In this document: positions 22,145-33,774 of the stretch, piece after piece
How positions within the stretch are numbered: the first letter of the stretch is position 1
How the letters are laid out: the number at the start of each line of letters is the position of its first letter
DNA from: Staphylococcus massiliensis CCUG 55927
Lineage (GTDB): Bacteria > Bacillota > Bacilli > Staphylococcales > Staphylococcaceae
Length of the DNA: 37,995 nucleotides
Direction of reading: 5' to 3'
Assembly: GCF_000298075.1 (NCBI RefSeq)
Contig: NZ_AKGE01000069.1
Span: forward strand, 1-37,995
Notes under the pieces: generated by a model
Database searches by the model: none
The model's input: only the letters and a program-made list of their open reading frames with translations
Told to the model about the DNA's origin: nothing
Position numbers and translations under genes: made by a program

Positions 22145-23590
22145 TTATTTACGGTCTTTCAAATAGCCATCTTTAGTAGTTTGGCGTGATCTTGCAAGTG
22201 CTAAGCTATCTTGTGGTACATCATCCGTGATTGTTGAACCAGCAGCGATTAATGTATTATCACCTACTGATACCGGTGCAACTAAGTTCGTGTTACAACC
22301 GATAAATGCATCTTTACCAACGATTGTCTTGAATTTATTGACACCATCATAGTTAACTGTGATTGAACCGCAACCTATATTCGTACGAGCGCCAATTTCG
22401 GCATCGCCAATGTAGCTAAGGTGAGAGACTTTAGCGCCATCATCGAGTGTTGCTTTCTTCGTTTCAACAAAGTTACCGATTTTAACTTCTTGACCAAGGT
22501 TTGTACCTGGACGAAGTTGTGCAAACGGACCAATCTTAGACTTTTCGCCTATAATTGCATCTGTCACTACAGAATGCTTGATTTGAGCGCCGTCTTTAAT
22601 TTCACTATTTGTAATTTCAGAATACTGACCGATTACAACATCTTCACCAATAACAGTTTGGCCCATAATTTTAGCACCAGGTTCAATAATTGTGTCCATG
22701 CCAATTGTTACGTCCGGACCAATATACGTTGTGTCTGTATCAACAATTGTCACACCGTTGTTTAAGTGATAATGATTAATGCGTAGCTGAAGTTCCTTTT
22801 CAGCTAATCCAATGAATGATCTTTGTGTAATATTTAATGGTTCTAGAAAGTCGTCTATGTCCATAGTAGAAACTTTGCCATCTTTGTCTTTAAGGTTATT
22901 TACAAGTTCATAAATGTCACATTCATGCGTTTCATTGTCGAAATTAACTTGTTCTAACAATTCAATGAGCTTCTCAGTATTAAATACATAAACACCAGCG
23001 TCGCCATCTTCTTCATCAAGCCCTAAATCCACATATGCATCTACTTCGTCTTGACTTAAACCAAGTTCGTCTTCAATTTCATCGTAATCAACTTCTGATT
23101 GATAGAAAGCATCACGTTTTCCAACAGGCTTGATAGCTTCGAACATACCATGTTCATCGCGGTAAACATAGCGTGTTTTATATTCTGTCGTGCCTGAAAC
23201 AGTCGTTAGAATTGTCGCATCGCTTTCTTCTTGTTCATGAAAAGCCATCATCGCTTTAAGCGTTTCCTTAGTTAATAACGGCGCATTACCAGAAACGATT
23301 AAAGTCATGCCAGATTGATCTTTTAGGTTTGCTTTCGTTTCATTTAAGTTTGATAAAACGTTGTCATTTGAAGAACCTTGAGCGTATAAACATGCATCTT
23401 GAACGATTTCTTGAACTTTGTCATCTTCTTTATCTACAACAGTTACAATGTTATCGAGCTCTAATTGCTTAACTTGTCCTACAACATGTTCAATCATTGT
23501 TTTGCCTGCAACTTTATGAAGAACATCTTGCTTCTTAGATTTCATTTTCTCGCTTTTGTCTGTTGCTAAAATAACTGCATTTTTTTGCAT
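22145..23590 (-). CDS. glmU: GlmU with intact acetyltransferase domain but degenerate uridyltransferase domain
   Basis: GlmU normally acetylates glucosamine-1-P and then adds UMP to form UDP-GlcNAc. The C-terminal left-handed helix domain is well kept: FAQLRPG, NFVETKKA, SHLSYIGDAEIG, TNIGCGSITVNYDG and KDAFIGCNTNLVAPV hold the known acetyl-CoA and sugar residues. The N-terminal half is not. The signature LAAGxGTRMxS...KVLH reads LATDKSEKMKSKKQDVLH, so the two Gly, Thr, the key Arg (K15) and the key Lys (D22) are replaced. GDxPLI reads SGNAPLL (metal Asp to N102), and GTAHA and GYGR are gone. A 33-residue acidic insert lies at about 165-197. The start at 23590 is set by GGAGGG 7 nt before; the frame opens 15 nt earlier. 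Confidence 0.93.
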   Translation of the reverse strand: MQKNAVILATDKSEKMKSKKQDVLHKVAGKTMIEHVVGQVKQLELDNIVTVVDKEDDKVQEIVQDACLYAQGSSNDNVLSNLNETKANLKDQSGMTLIVSGNAPLLTKETLKAMMAFHEQEESDATILTTVSGTTEYKTRYVYRDEHGMFEAIKPVGKRDAFYQSEVDYDEIEDELGLSQDEVDAYVDLGLDEEDGDAGVYVFNTEKLIELLEQVNFDNETHECDIYELVNNLKDKDGKVSTMDIDDFLEPLNITQRSFIGLAEKELQLRINHYHLNNGVTIVDTDTTYIGPDVTIGMDTIIEPGAKIMGQTVIGEDVVIGQYSEITNSEIKDGAQIKHSVVTDAIIGEKSKIGPFAQLRPGTNLGQEVKIGNFVETKKATLDDGAKVSHLSYIGDAEIGARTNIGCGSITVNYDGVNKFKTIVGKDAFIGCNTNLVAPVSVGDNTLIAAGSTITDDVPQDSLALARSRQTTKDGYLKDRK

Positions 23591-23626
23591 GAAGCGACCC
23601 TCCATTAATATTTACACTTCTACATT

Positions 23627-23656
23627 ATTATAATTTAATAGAATAGTTACTTTCAA
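23627..23656 (-). promoter_or_regulatory. Promoter of glmU-prs
   Basis: TTGAAA (23651-23656) and consensus TATAAT (23627-23632) lie 18 bp apart on the minus strand, about 37 nt before the glmU ATG. Confidence 0.65.
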
Positions 23657-23801
23657 GGTCAAACAGAGAAGTTCCTGTTGAAAGCTTTTTTAAAAGTTAA
23701 CTATTTCCATTAGTTGAAAATTACTTTAATGATATTTGGTGCTATTATAAATTATTTCATGGTTAATTCATAGAAATACACTAAAGCTTGTTTATTGCAT
23801 A

Positions 23802-23841
23802 AATAAAAAAAGCACACCGAAACAATGTGCTACGGTGTGCT
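23802..23841 (-). terminator. Terminator of spoVG
   Basis: AGCACACCG pairs with CGGTGTGCT over 9 bp with a 13-nt loop, followed by TTTTTTT on the minus strand. It is 23 nt after the spoVG stop. The 23657-23801 stretch between it and the glmU promoter holds nothing clear. Confidence 0.92.
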
Positions 23842-23864
23842 GATATGACTTAATATTCAACGTA

Positions 23865-24188
23865 TTAAGCTTCTTCTTCTGTATCGTCTTCCTTAGATTC
23901 AGATTCTTGTTGGTTTGATTTACCAGGAATTACTTCATCTGTTTCATCATATACTTTCATCACGGCATCTTGAATTTCTTGTCTCATGTCTGAGTTGATT
24001 GGATGCGCGATATCACGGAATTCACCATCTGGTGTACGTTTACTTGGCATCGCGACGAATAGACCTGAATTACCTTCAATTACACGTAAATCATGAATTA
24101 CGAATGATTCCTCTAATGTAATTGAAACGAGCGCTTTCATTCTTCCGTCAGTTTGTATTTTTCTAAGTCTAACATCTGTCACTTTCAT
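23865..24188 (-). CDS. spoVG: Regulatory protein SpoVG
   Basis: SpoVG is a small nucleic-acid-binding regulator; in S. aureus it works below sigma-B on capsule and virulence genes. The 107-residue protein has the conserved core [35 protein letters not shown] and [15 protein letters not shown], then an acidic tail ([13 protein letters not shown]). The RBS is an unusual run of Gs (GGGGGG) 8 nt before the ATG. It follows ridA by 61 nt; in S. aureus the yabJ-spoVG pair is transcribed from a sigma-B promoter, but I could not find a clear one here. Confidence 0.97.
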   Translation of the reverse strand: MKVTDVRLRKIQTDGRMKALVSITLEESFVIHDLRVIEGNSGLFVAMPSKRTPDGEFRDIAHPINSDMRQEIQDAVMKVYDETDEVIPGKSNQQESESKEDDTEEEA

Positions 24189-24249
24189 GTAGTGAGCCCC
24201 CCATAGTATATCTTTTTATTTATAGAAGCTTAACAAACATTAATAAAAA

Positions 24250-24630
24250 TTATAAATCCTTTACTTCTGCTACGATTTCAATTTCAACTTTCACATCTTT
24301 AGGTAGACGTGCTACCTCAACACAACTACGTGCTGGTTGATGTTCATTAAAGTAAGAACCATAAACTTTATTAATGTGTTGAAAATCGTTCATATCAGAT
24401 ATAAAGATCGTTGCTTTAACAACAGCATCTAAATCTGAACCTGCTTCATTTAATACCACTTTTAAATTTTCTAAAACTTGAGTTGTTTGCTCGGAAACAT
24501 CATCACTCACAATTTCTCCATTAAGATTTAATGGAATTTGTCCTGATGTGTAAACTAAGCCATTAACTACTGTGGCATGTGAATATGGTCCTAAAGCTTC
24601 AGGTGCTTTGTTTGTATTAATTATCTTCAT
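24250..24630 (-). CDS. ridA: RidA/YjgF-family enamine/imine deaminase (YabJ)
   Basis: RidA proteins hydrolyse reactive enamine/imine intermediates from PLP enzymes. The 126-residue protein has the family pattern APEALGPYSHATVVNGLVYTSGQIPL, ending with the catalytic Arg in PARSCVEVARLPKDVKVEIE. It stands 20 nt after purR. In Bacillus YabJ is needed for purine repression by PurR, and the same purR-yabJ-spoVG order is kept here. Confidence 0.97.
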   Translation of the reverse strand: MKIINTNKAPEALGPYSHATVVNGLVYTSGQIPLNLNGEIVSDDVSEQTTQVLENLKVVLNEAGSDLDAVVKATIFISDMNDFQHINKVYGSYFNEHQPARSCVEVARLPKDVKVEIEIVAEVKDL

Positions 24631-24650
24631 GTTGTGATACGCTCCTTTTT

Positions 24651-25475
24651 TTATTCAAATTTAGATAAGCTATTGCCCATTTCAACGTTAAAGTTCTGAT
24701 TATATTCATCGACATCAGATAGTCTTACTAAGGATGTATAATCTCGAATTAATCGTTGTTCAACTTCTTTAGATTCTACAAGTACTGATACCCCTTTAAC
24801 AGTAGCTTTAAACTCTCTCATTAAATTCATAACGCCGTTTATAGATCCACCTGCACGCATAAAATCGTCCACGATTAAAACATTAGAGTGTTCTTTTAAT
24901 GTGCGTTTAGATAATACCATCGTTTCAATTTGACGTGTTGAACCTGAGACGTAGTTTATGGACACTGTAGAACCTTCAGTCACCTTATTATCTTTTCTGA
25001 TAACCACTACAGGTAAATTTAATACACTTCCAACTGCATTAGCAAGAGATATACCTTTAGTCGCAATTGTTACGATTGCATCTAGGTCTTCTTCAATGTA
25101 AATAGATGCAATCATTTTACCGATACGGTTAATCAACTTAGGATTACCCATTAGGTCTGATAGGAATAAGTAGCCACCTGGTAATAGGCGGTCTTTCTCT
25201 TGAAGTTTTTCGATAACCTCTTCAACAATGCGCGTCGCTTCGTCTTTACTCATACCTGGTTTGAATGATACACCGCCGCTTACGCCAGACGACGTGATGA
25301 TCGTACCCATCTTTTCCTTTTCAAGGGTGCCCTTAATAATATGAACGTCTTCACTGATAGATGACTTAGCTTGCTTAAATTTGTTCACAAAGAATGTGAG
25401 TGGAATGACTTCGTTTGGATGGTTCATTAAGTACTGGGTCATAAACACTATTCGTTCGCTACGTTTGTATCGCAT
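24651..25475 (-). CDS. purR: Purine operon repressor PurR
   Basis: PurR represses purine genes and is released by PRPP. The 274-residue protein has an N-terminal winged-helix domain (YKRSERIVFMTQYLMNHPNEVIPL, then KFKQAKSSISEDVHII). The PRPP-binding phosphoribosyltransferase-like domain carries VLIVDDFMRAGGSINGV. Unlike the enzymes it is not known to have transferase activity. It follows ispE by 18 nt and heads the ridA-spoVG pair. Confidence 0.98.
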   Translation of the reverse strand: MRYKRSERIVFMTQYLMNHPNEVIPLTFFVNKFKQAKSSISEDVHIIKGTLEKEKMGTIITSSGVSGGVSFKPGMSKDEATRIVEEVIEKLQEKDRLLPGGYLFLSDLMGNPKLINRIGKMIASIYIEEDLDAIVTIATKGISLANAVGSVLNLPVVVIRKDNKVTEGSTVSINYVSGSTRQIETMVLSKRTLKEHSNVLIVDDFMRAGGSINGVMNLMREFKATVKGVSVLVESKEVEQRLIRDYTSLVRLSDVDEYNQNFNVEMGNSLSKFE

Positions 25476-25493
25476 ATTACGTCACCTTTCTTT

Positions 25494-26342
25494 TCAACCT
25501 AACATTCTTACAATGTACACTTCGCTACAACAACCACTTACGGCGTTATAAACGTGTCTTGCTTGTCTTTCGCGCTGTGCAAGTCCAAACACAGTTGGTC
25601 CACTACCACTCATTAAAGCACCATCTGCGCCGTTATTAATCATGTTTTCCTTAATCTTCTTAATTTCAGGGCACAAACCAATTGATACTTCTTCTAAACG
25701 ATTAGTTAGGCTTTTACACATTTTGTCATAATCGTCCTCTTTAATTGCATCATAGCACATTTTCGTATGTACGGTATATGGGTGGTCTAGGTTAAGCGCT
25801 TTGTAGATATCCGCTGTCGACAAGCTAATAGCTGGCTTAGCGATGATAACCCAACTAGATGGTGGACGATTAATCAATTCTAACTTCTCACCGCGCCCGC
25901 GACATACAGCCGTCTCGCTATATACGCAGAAAGGAATATCCGATCCTAGACTCGCCGATAACGCTGCTAGTTCCGACTTAGGCACATCAAGTTCGAATAG
26001 TCGATTGATACCACGCATCGTAGCAGCTGCATCACTTGAGCCACCTGCTAATCCTGCCGCTACAGGAATGCTTTTATCAAGCGTAATCGTTACACCTTGT
26101 TTCAGCTCGTAAGTCTTGATCATGAGTTCCGCTGCTTTAAAAGCCAAATTCTTTCTATCATTCGGAATAAAGTTTTTATCTACTTTTAATACAATTTTTT
26201 GATCGTTGCGTTTTTCAAAAGATAAACGGTCATTCAAATCGACGGTCGTCATGATCATTTCGACTTCATGATAACCATCGTCACGTTTGAAAAGCGTATC
26301 AAGTGTTAAATTAATTTTCGCCGGTGCCGTTTCAAAAATCAT
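25494..26342 (-). CDS. ispE: 4-diphosphocytidyl-2-C-methyl-D-erythritol kinase homologue
   Basis: IspE belongs to the GHMP kinases and in most bacteria phosphorylates CDP-methylerythritol in isoprenoid synthesis. The 282-residue protein has [14 protein letters not shown], the ATP loop [19 protein letters not shown] and [11 protein letters not shown]. Staphylococci are known to use the mevalonate pathway, so the role of this kept homologue is unclear. I start at the ATG at 26342, with GAGG 8 nt upstream; the frame also has a TTG 18 nt earlier which would fall before that RBS. It is followed by purR after 18 nt. Confidence 0.95.
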   Translation of the reverse strand: MIFETAPAKINLTLDTLFKRDDGYHEVEMIMTTVDLNDRLSFEKRNDQKIVLKVDKNFIPNDRKNLAFKAAELMIKTYELKQGVTITLDKSIPVAAGLAGGSSDAAATMRGINRLFELDVPKSELAALSASLGSDIPFCVYSETAVCRGRGEKLELINRPPSSWVIIAKPAISLSTADIYKALNLDHPYTVHTKMCYDAIKEDDYDKMCKSLTNRLEEVSIGLCPEIKKIKENMINNGADGALMSGSGPTVFGLAQRERQARHVYNAVSGCCSEVYIVRMLG

Positions 26343-26360
26343 ACTTTTAGCCTCTTTCAA

Positions 26361-26570
26361 GTTATTGATGAAATTATTTTAACATAAAGAGCCGTATCGT
26401 TTGAATTAAATATAAGTCATTATACGGGATTGGGTGCTAGTCGTTTTAAGATATGTAATTGATTGTATGATTTTGTCTGGCACCAATTTTGGTGAGAGTC
26501 GGGTAGACTTTTTAGGCCAGGCTGCCGCCAGGTCTTATAGGCGAATGAGTCTACTGACTAGATATGAGGT
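26361..26570. other. Non-coding stretch upstream of ispE with hairpins
   Basis: No ORF is supported. The segment holds a palindrome CACCAATTTTGGTG (26481-26494) and an inverted repeat GTAGACT/AGTCTAC (26503-26509 and 26548-26554) around a GC-rich core. A weak ispE promoter may lie near 26377-26406 (TTCAAA and TAAAAT, 18 bp apart on the minus strand). Its GC-rich core differs from the flanking AT-rich gaps. Confidence 0.4.
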
Positions 26571-26850
26571 TGCCTTATTACAAAGACTGAGCCAAACAAT
26601 GTAATATGGGCGCCTTGTTACAAAGACTCTACCAAACAATGTAATATGGGCGCCTTGTTACAAAGACTCTACCAAACAATGTAATATGGGCGCCTTATTA
26701 CAAAGACTACACCAAACAATGTAATATGGGCGCCTTGTTACAAAGACTGTACTAAACAATGTAACATGGGCGCCTTATTACATAGACTTTACCAAACAAT
26801 GTAATATGGACGCCTTGTTACAAAGACTGAGCCAAACAATGTAATATGGA
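26571..26850. repeat. Tandem repeat, seven copies of a 40-bp unit
   Basis: The unit begins at 26571 and then every 40 bp (26611, 26651, 26691, 26731, 26771, 26811). Each copy reads CGCCTTRTTACAAAGACT, then a short variable part, then CCAAACAATGTAATATGG. The variable bases (positions 19-22 of the unit) are GAGC, CTAC, CTAC, ACAC, GTAC, TTAC and GAGC. Within each unit TTACA and TGTAA are inverted, so each could form a small hairpin or be a protein site. Copies 2 and 3 are almost identical, and the first and last share the same variable part. It is non-coding. Confidence 0.95.
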
Positions 26851-26971
26851 CGACAAAACCGGAACGCCCTTCCCCCACAATCAGGCAAGGCCTATGCATC
26901 TCAAGACCCATGTCTACCCATACACTTATTTAAACCAATATCCTTAGCGCACCCAAGCGCCCACCACACGT
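26851..26971. other. Non-coding flank between the repeat array and the veg terminator
   Basis: C-rich on the plus strand (for example GCCCTTCCCCCACAA). I see no ORF, promoter or hairpin that I can support. Confidence 0.4.
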
Positions 26972-27005
26972 AAAAAGACACGAACCAAAATGATTCGTGC
27001 CTTTT
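26972..27005 (-). terminator. Terminator of veg
   Basis: GGCACGAA pairs with TTCGTGTC (one G-U pair) around a 10-nt loop on the minus strand, followed by TTTTT. It begins 18 nt after the veg stop. Confidence 0.9.
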
Positions 27006-27023
27006 AATATATGAATATGTTGC

Positions 27024-27275
27024 TTATTGTGCGATTGCTTCTTCGTCGAACGATACTTGAACATTCTCAGTTAAAACATCTGTATATGTATAAGATACAC
27101 GTTCGAAGTTATGTTGTTCTGGGTCCAATTCAACAACGAAAACTGATGGGTATGTTTCTGTCAGTACACCACATCTTTCGATTGTCTTCTTACGTCCTCC
27201 ATTAGCTTTAAGTACAATACGATTTCCTAAGTGACCATCAAGAGAATTTTTGATGTCGATGATAGATTTTGGCAT
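27024..27275 (-). CDS. veg: Veg protein
   Basis: An 83-residue member of the Veg (DUF1021) family, starting [21 protein letters not shown] and with [16 protein letters not shown] and [18 protein letters not shown]. In B. subtilis Veg is very strongly expressed and stimulates biofilm genes; its biochemical role is not settled. The start at 27275 is set by GAGGTGGAG 4 nt upstream; an earlier in-frame start would lie before that RBS. It has two tandem promoters and its own terminator, and stands between ksgA and ispE as in Bacillus. Confidence 0.97.
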   Translation of the reverse strand: MPKSIIDIKNSLDGHLGNRIVLKANGGRKKTIERCGVLTETYPSVFVVELDPEQHNFERVSYTYTDVLTENVQVSFDEEAIAQ

Positions 27276-27300
27276 ATTGCTCCACCTCGCTACAATAAAC

Positions 27301-27330
27301 ATTGTACCACTTTTACCAATATTTTGTCAA
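27301..27330 (-). promoter_or_regulatory. Proximal veg promoter
   Basis: Consensus TTGACA (27325-27330) and TACAAT (27301-27306) lie 18 bp apart on the minus strand. The -10 is the same as that of the well-known B. subtilis veg promoter. Confidence 0.8.
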
Positions 27331-27341
27331 ATAAAATTTAA

Positions 27342-27370
27342 ATTTTATCAAGGTGATCGCGCAATGTCAA
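27342..27370 (-). promoter_or_regulatory. Distal veg promoter
   Basis: Consensus TTGACA (27365-27370) and TAAAAT (27342-27347) lie 17 bp apart on the minus strand, starting 5 nt after the ksgA stop. Confidence 0.7.
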
Positions 27371-27375
27371 CACTT

Positions 27376-28808
<1,433 letters not shown>

Positions 28809-28860
28809 GTCTTTTACCTCGATTCTAAATAGTTACTCCACACATTTTACATGAAATATA

Positions 28861-28920
28861 GAAAAAGGCACAACATCGATAATAAGCAATGAAGTACTTA
28901 TATCAATATTGTACCTTTTC
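28861..28920 (-). terminator. Terminator of metG-tatD
   Basis: A long imperfect hairpin on the minus strand pairs AAAGGTACAA..ATTGATA with TATCGATGTTGTGCCTTT, followed by TTTTT. It begins 5 nt after the tatD stop. Confidence 0.85.
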
Positions 28921-28925
28921 AAACA

Positions 28926-29696
28926 TTATTTTAATTTAAATAAGCGTTCAGCATTTTCTGTCGTTACTTTACAAACTTCTTCATAAGAAATGCCACGTAA
29001 TTCAGCAATTTGTTCCGCAACAAGCGTCACGCGACTTGGTTCATTACGTTTACCTCTATAAGGATGAGGTGATAAGAACGGTGCATCCGTTTCAACTAAC
29101 AAGCGTTCTAATGGCACATGTTTGGCCACTTCTTTCGGTTGTTTCGCATTTTTAAATGTCACAGGGCCACCTAATGAAATATGGAAGTCTAATTTATTAA
29201 ATAGCACATCCGCGATTTCAGGAGAACCACTGAAACTATGCATAATGCCACCAACTTCTTCAGCGTGTTCTTCCATAAGGATGTCTACACAATCTTGTGT
29301 TGCCTCACGGTTATGAATCACAATCGGTAACTGAACACGCTTTGCAAGCGCAATTTGCTTTCTAAATACTTCTTTTTGTACATCTTTAGGTGATTTATCC
29401 CAATGATAATCAAGACCCATTTCACCAATACCGATAATCTTTTCATGTTTAGAAAGGTCTTCGATCCATTCTAAGCGCTCATCTGTACAATCAATCGCAT
29501 CAACTGGGTGCCAACCAATAATACCGTAAATAAAGTCATATTGATCAATAAGTTCCATCGTACGTTCTACCGTCTTCGTATCAAAGCCTACAACGAACAT
29601 ACGGTCAACGCCCGCTTCACGTGCGTTCTCAATCACCTGTTCTAAGTCTTCATCGTACTGATCCGCATTTAAATGTACATGTGTATCAATAAGCAT
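28926..29696 (-). CDS. tatD: TatD-family metal-dependent DNase
   Basis: TatD proteins are metal-dependent hydrolases with 3'-5' exonuclease activity on DNA. The 256-residue protein has the metal-binding DTHVHLN at the N-terminus, GIIGWHPVDA, GEMGLDYHWDKSP, QLPIVIHNREA, GIMHSFSGS and LVETDAPFLSPHPYRGKRNEP. It starts 19 nt after metG with an AAAGGAGCG RBS. The in vivo role is less certain than the family assignment. Confidence 0.97.
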   Translation of the reverse strand: MLIDTHVHLNADQYDEDLEQVIENAREAGVDRMFVVGFDTKTVERTMELIDQYDFIYGIIGWHPVDAIDCTDERLEWIEDLSKHEKIIGIGEMGLDYHWDKSPKDVQKEVFRKQIALAKRVQLPIVIHNREATQDCVDILMEEHAEEVGGIMHSFSGSPEIADVLFNKLDFHISLGGPVTFKNAKQPKEVAKHVPLERLLVETDAPFLSPHPYRGKRNEPSRVTLVAEQIAELRGISYEEVCKVTTENAERLFKLK

Positions 29697-29714
29697 TTAT
29701 ATACGCTCCTTTAA

Positions 29715-31712
<1,998 letters not shown>

Positions 31713-31717
31713 TTATA

Positions 31718-31746
31718 AATATATCTAAATTTACCTTTATTTTCAA
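31718..31746 (-). promoter_or_regulatory. Promoter of metG-tatD
   Basis: TTGAAA (31741-31746) and TATATT (31718-31723) are 17 bp apart on the minus strand. The start would be about 20-25 nt before the metG ATG. Confidence 0.6.
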
Positions 31747-31834
31747 TGATGCGTCATGCTTGAAAAGTCCTTAAACCATACATCCGAACGCAAGCTTTGA
31801 ACACTTTCTATAATAACAATATATCACTTTCATT

Positions 31835-32665
31835 TTATACATTATGATATAAATCGTACACTTCGCCAGTTTTCATACCACGTTCTTTAGCTACAGTTTT
31901 AATCGCAGCTTTCGGTTTATCACCTTGATCGATATAATGTGTTACATGTTCTTGTATCGATAAATCTTCAAACCAATTTGCAGTCGTTTCTTTCTTACCT
32001 TCAATCAGAATCACAAACTCGCCTTTTTGAACAATCTCCTCTTGGTCCATTTTTAAAAGCGCTTCCTGAACCGTACACGTTTCAACTTGCTCAAACTTCT
32101 TCGTTAGTTCACGACAAACTGAAACGTTACGCGTTTGATCCACCTTCTCAATGGCTTTTAACGTATCTTTAACACGAAACGGTGATTCATATAGAATCAG
32201 CGTGCTCTCTTGATACATACGTGTAGATAGGATTTCAACCTTATCCTTCTCTTTACGCGGTAAAAACCCTAAAAATGTATACACATATGAAGGGAGACCA
32301 CTCGTCATGAGGGCAGTTAAACCTGCATTCGCACCTGGTATCGTTTCAACCTTAATATCAGCCGCTCGCGCTTGTACAACAAGTTCATAACCAGGGTCAC
32401 TAATTAAAGGTAAACCTGCGTCAGAAACTAAAGCGATATCCTGACCTTCCTTAAGGCTTGCTACTAACTGCTCGGTCTTACTTTCTTTATTATGCTCATG
32501 ATATGAGATGAGCTTTGTATCGATATCATAATGATGGCATAGCTTCTGCGTCACGCGCGTATCTTCACACGCTATAACATCGACCGACTTTAACGTTTCG
32601 ACAGCGCGGTACGTTATATCGCTAAGGTTTCCGATAGGCGTTCCCACTAAATATAATGTCTGCAT
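31835..32665 (-). CDS. rsmI: 16S rRNA (cytidine1402-2'-O)-methyltransferase
   Basis: RsmI puts the 2'-O-methyl group on C1402 in the decoding centre of 16S rRNA. The 276-residue protein has the tetrapyrrole-methylase fold: VGTPIGNLSDITYRAVETL, DVIACEDTRVTQKL, LVSDAGLPLISDPGY and TIPGANAGLTAL. It starts 3 nt after the yazA stop. No clear terminator follows; a promoter for metG lies in the 146-nt gap. Confidence 0.97.
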   Translation of the reverse strand: MQTLYLVGTPIGNLSDITYRAVETLKSVDVIACEDTRVTQKLCHHYDIDTKLISYHEHNKESKTEQLVASLKEGQDIALVSDAGLPLISDPGYELVVQARAADIKVETIPGANAGLTALMTSGLPSYVYTFLGFLPRKEKDKVEILSTRMYQESTLILYESPFRVKDTLKAIEKVDQTRNVSVCRELTKKFEQVETCTVQEALLKMDQEEIVQKGEFVILIEGKKETTANWFEDLSIQEHVTHYIDQGDKPKAAIKTVAKERGMKTGEVYDLYHNV

Positions 32666-32668
32666 GCG

Positions 32669-32917
32669 CTACCCTCCTTGAATGAGATTTAATTTATCTC
32701 GTCGTGATAATTGCTTAATCGCATATTCTCTCTTTAATGCTTCAGACTTCGACGTATACGATTCTTGATAAACAAGACGCACCGGGCGTCTTATTTTCGT
32801 ATATTTCGCACCTAAGCCTGCATTATGTTTCGCTACACGTTTTTCTACATCTACTGTATACCCCGTGTAGAGCGATTCATCTTTACACTTTAAAATATAA
32901 ACAAAATGATTATCCAT
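32669..32917 (-). CDS. yazA: GIY-YIG domain protein (YazA/UPF0213)
   Basis: An 82-residue protein that is nearly all GIY-YIG nuclease-like domain: [29 protein letters not shown], then [16 protein letters not shown] and [15 protein letters not shown]. Here GIY reads VYI and YIG reads YTG, as is usual in this subfamily. Function is not established, though DNA or RNA cleavage is possible. It overlaps trmN6 by 8 nt and precedes rsmI, the same order as yabB-yazA-yabC in Bacillus. Confidence 0.95.
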   Translation of the reverse strand: MDNHFVYILKCKDESLYTGYTVDVEKRVAKHNAGLGAKYTKIRRPVRLVYQESYTSKSEALKREYAIKQLSRRDKLNLIQGG

Positions 32918-33635
32918 AATATATAGCCTTCATTTCTTCTGTATACGTATTATCGTCTTGATACATATAAAAAGGAGCGCCTATTTTTAAACCATATTGA
33001 CCGCCCTTACGCGCTTCAACCACAATCGTTTGTGCTGCCTTGTGCTTTTTACTATAAATCAGATGGAGCACTTTCGGTTCGAGTTGATACTGGCGCATCA
33101 AAGTTAAGACGTCCATAAGACGGTCTGCACGATGTACCATTACTATTCTACCACCTTGCTTTAACAAATGTCTTGTGACACTTAAGACATCCTCAAGCGT
33201 ACACATGACTTCATGTCTCGCAATTTTATGGGCTTCCTTTTGATGTTGATTCATTTGATTCACCTTGAAATAAGGTGGGTTACACGTTATCAAATCATAT
33301 GTAGCGGGTTTAAAATGTTTTACCAAGTCCTTAATATCCATATGATGCATATGTATACGCTCTGATAGATCATTTCGAGCGACACTACGATTCGCCATAT
33401 CAACGAGTTGTGATTGAATTTCAACACCTTCAATCATTTGATGGCATTTATGCGATAACACTAACGGAATGACACCGTTCCCAGCACATAAGTCCATAAC
33501 TTTATCTCGCTTGCGAACTTTTGTAAAATGTGCGAGTAAAAGTGCATCTGTTGAAAACGAAAACACGTCATCGTTCTGAATAATTTCAAGTTTTTCCTTA
33601 AATAAATAATCAATGCGTTCATTTGGCTTTAACAT
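32910..33635 (-). CDS. trmN6: tRNA1(Val) A37 N6-methylase-like methyltransferase (YabB)
   Basis: A 241-residue SAM-dependent methyltransferase with [15 protein letters not shown] (SAM loop) and the N6-adenine motif TCNPPYFKV. The family member in E. coli methylates A37 of tRNA-Val; the target here is inferred. I start at 33635, where GGAGG lies 7 nt upstream and [11 protein letters not shown] fits the family. The frame is open a further 63 nt but that part overlaps a terminator. It follows yabA across a compound hairpin and overlaps yazA by 8 nt. Confidence 0.92.
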   Translation of the reverse strand: MLKPNERIDYLFKEKLEIIQNDDVFSFSTDALLLAHFTKVRKRDKVMDLCAGNGVIPLVLSHKCHQMIEGVEIQSQLVDMANRSVARNDLSERIHMHHMDIKDLVKHFKPATYDLITCNPPYFKVNQMNQHQKEAHKIARHEVMCTLEDVLSVTRHLLKQGGRIVMVHRADRLMDVLTLMRQYQLEPKVLHLIYSKKHKAAQTIVVEARKGGQYGLKIGAPFYMYQDDNTYTEEMKAIYYG

Positions 33636-33661
33636 TGATTGACCTCCAAAACTATTTAAAT

Positions 33662-33742
33662 AAAAAGAGGGCGTAGACAATATTACCTTTCGCTCCACAG
33701 TATCCGATCACACTGCTTAGAAAGATGTCCTAGCCCCCTCTT
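33662..33742 (-). terminator. Compound hairpin terminator between yabA and trmN6
   Basis: On the minus strand AGAGGG..GGAC (33727-33741) pairs with GTCTACGCCCTCT (33666-33678). Within it CTTTC/GAAAG (33720-33724 with 33687-33691) and CAGTGT/ATACTG (33710-33715 with 33698-33703) stack above, and TTTTT follows. An 80-nt element with three nested helices is larger than the other terminators of this window. Confidence 0.75.
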
Positions 33743-33774
33743 ATATCAATCTTAAACATCTGTACTTCAACATT

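Noticed and set aside
23591..23605. Longer glmU starting at 23605
   Set aside because: Its ATG is part of the ATGGAGGG that serves as RBS for the start at 23590.
26571..26850. Possible CRISPR array
   Set aside because: The differing part between repeats is only about 4 nt and no cas gene is present; it is an ordinary tandem repeat.
33636..33698. Longer trmN6 starting at 33698
   Set aside because: The added part covers the terminator tail and the RBS GGAGG; family N-termini fit the start at 33635.
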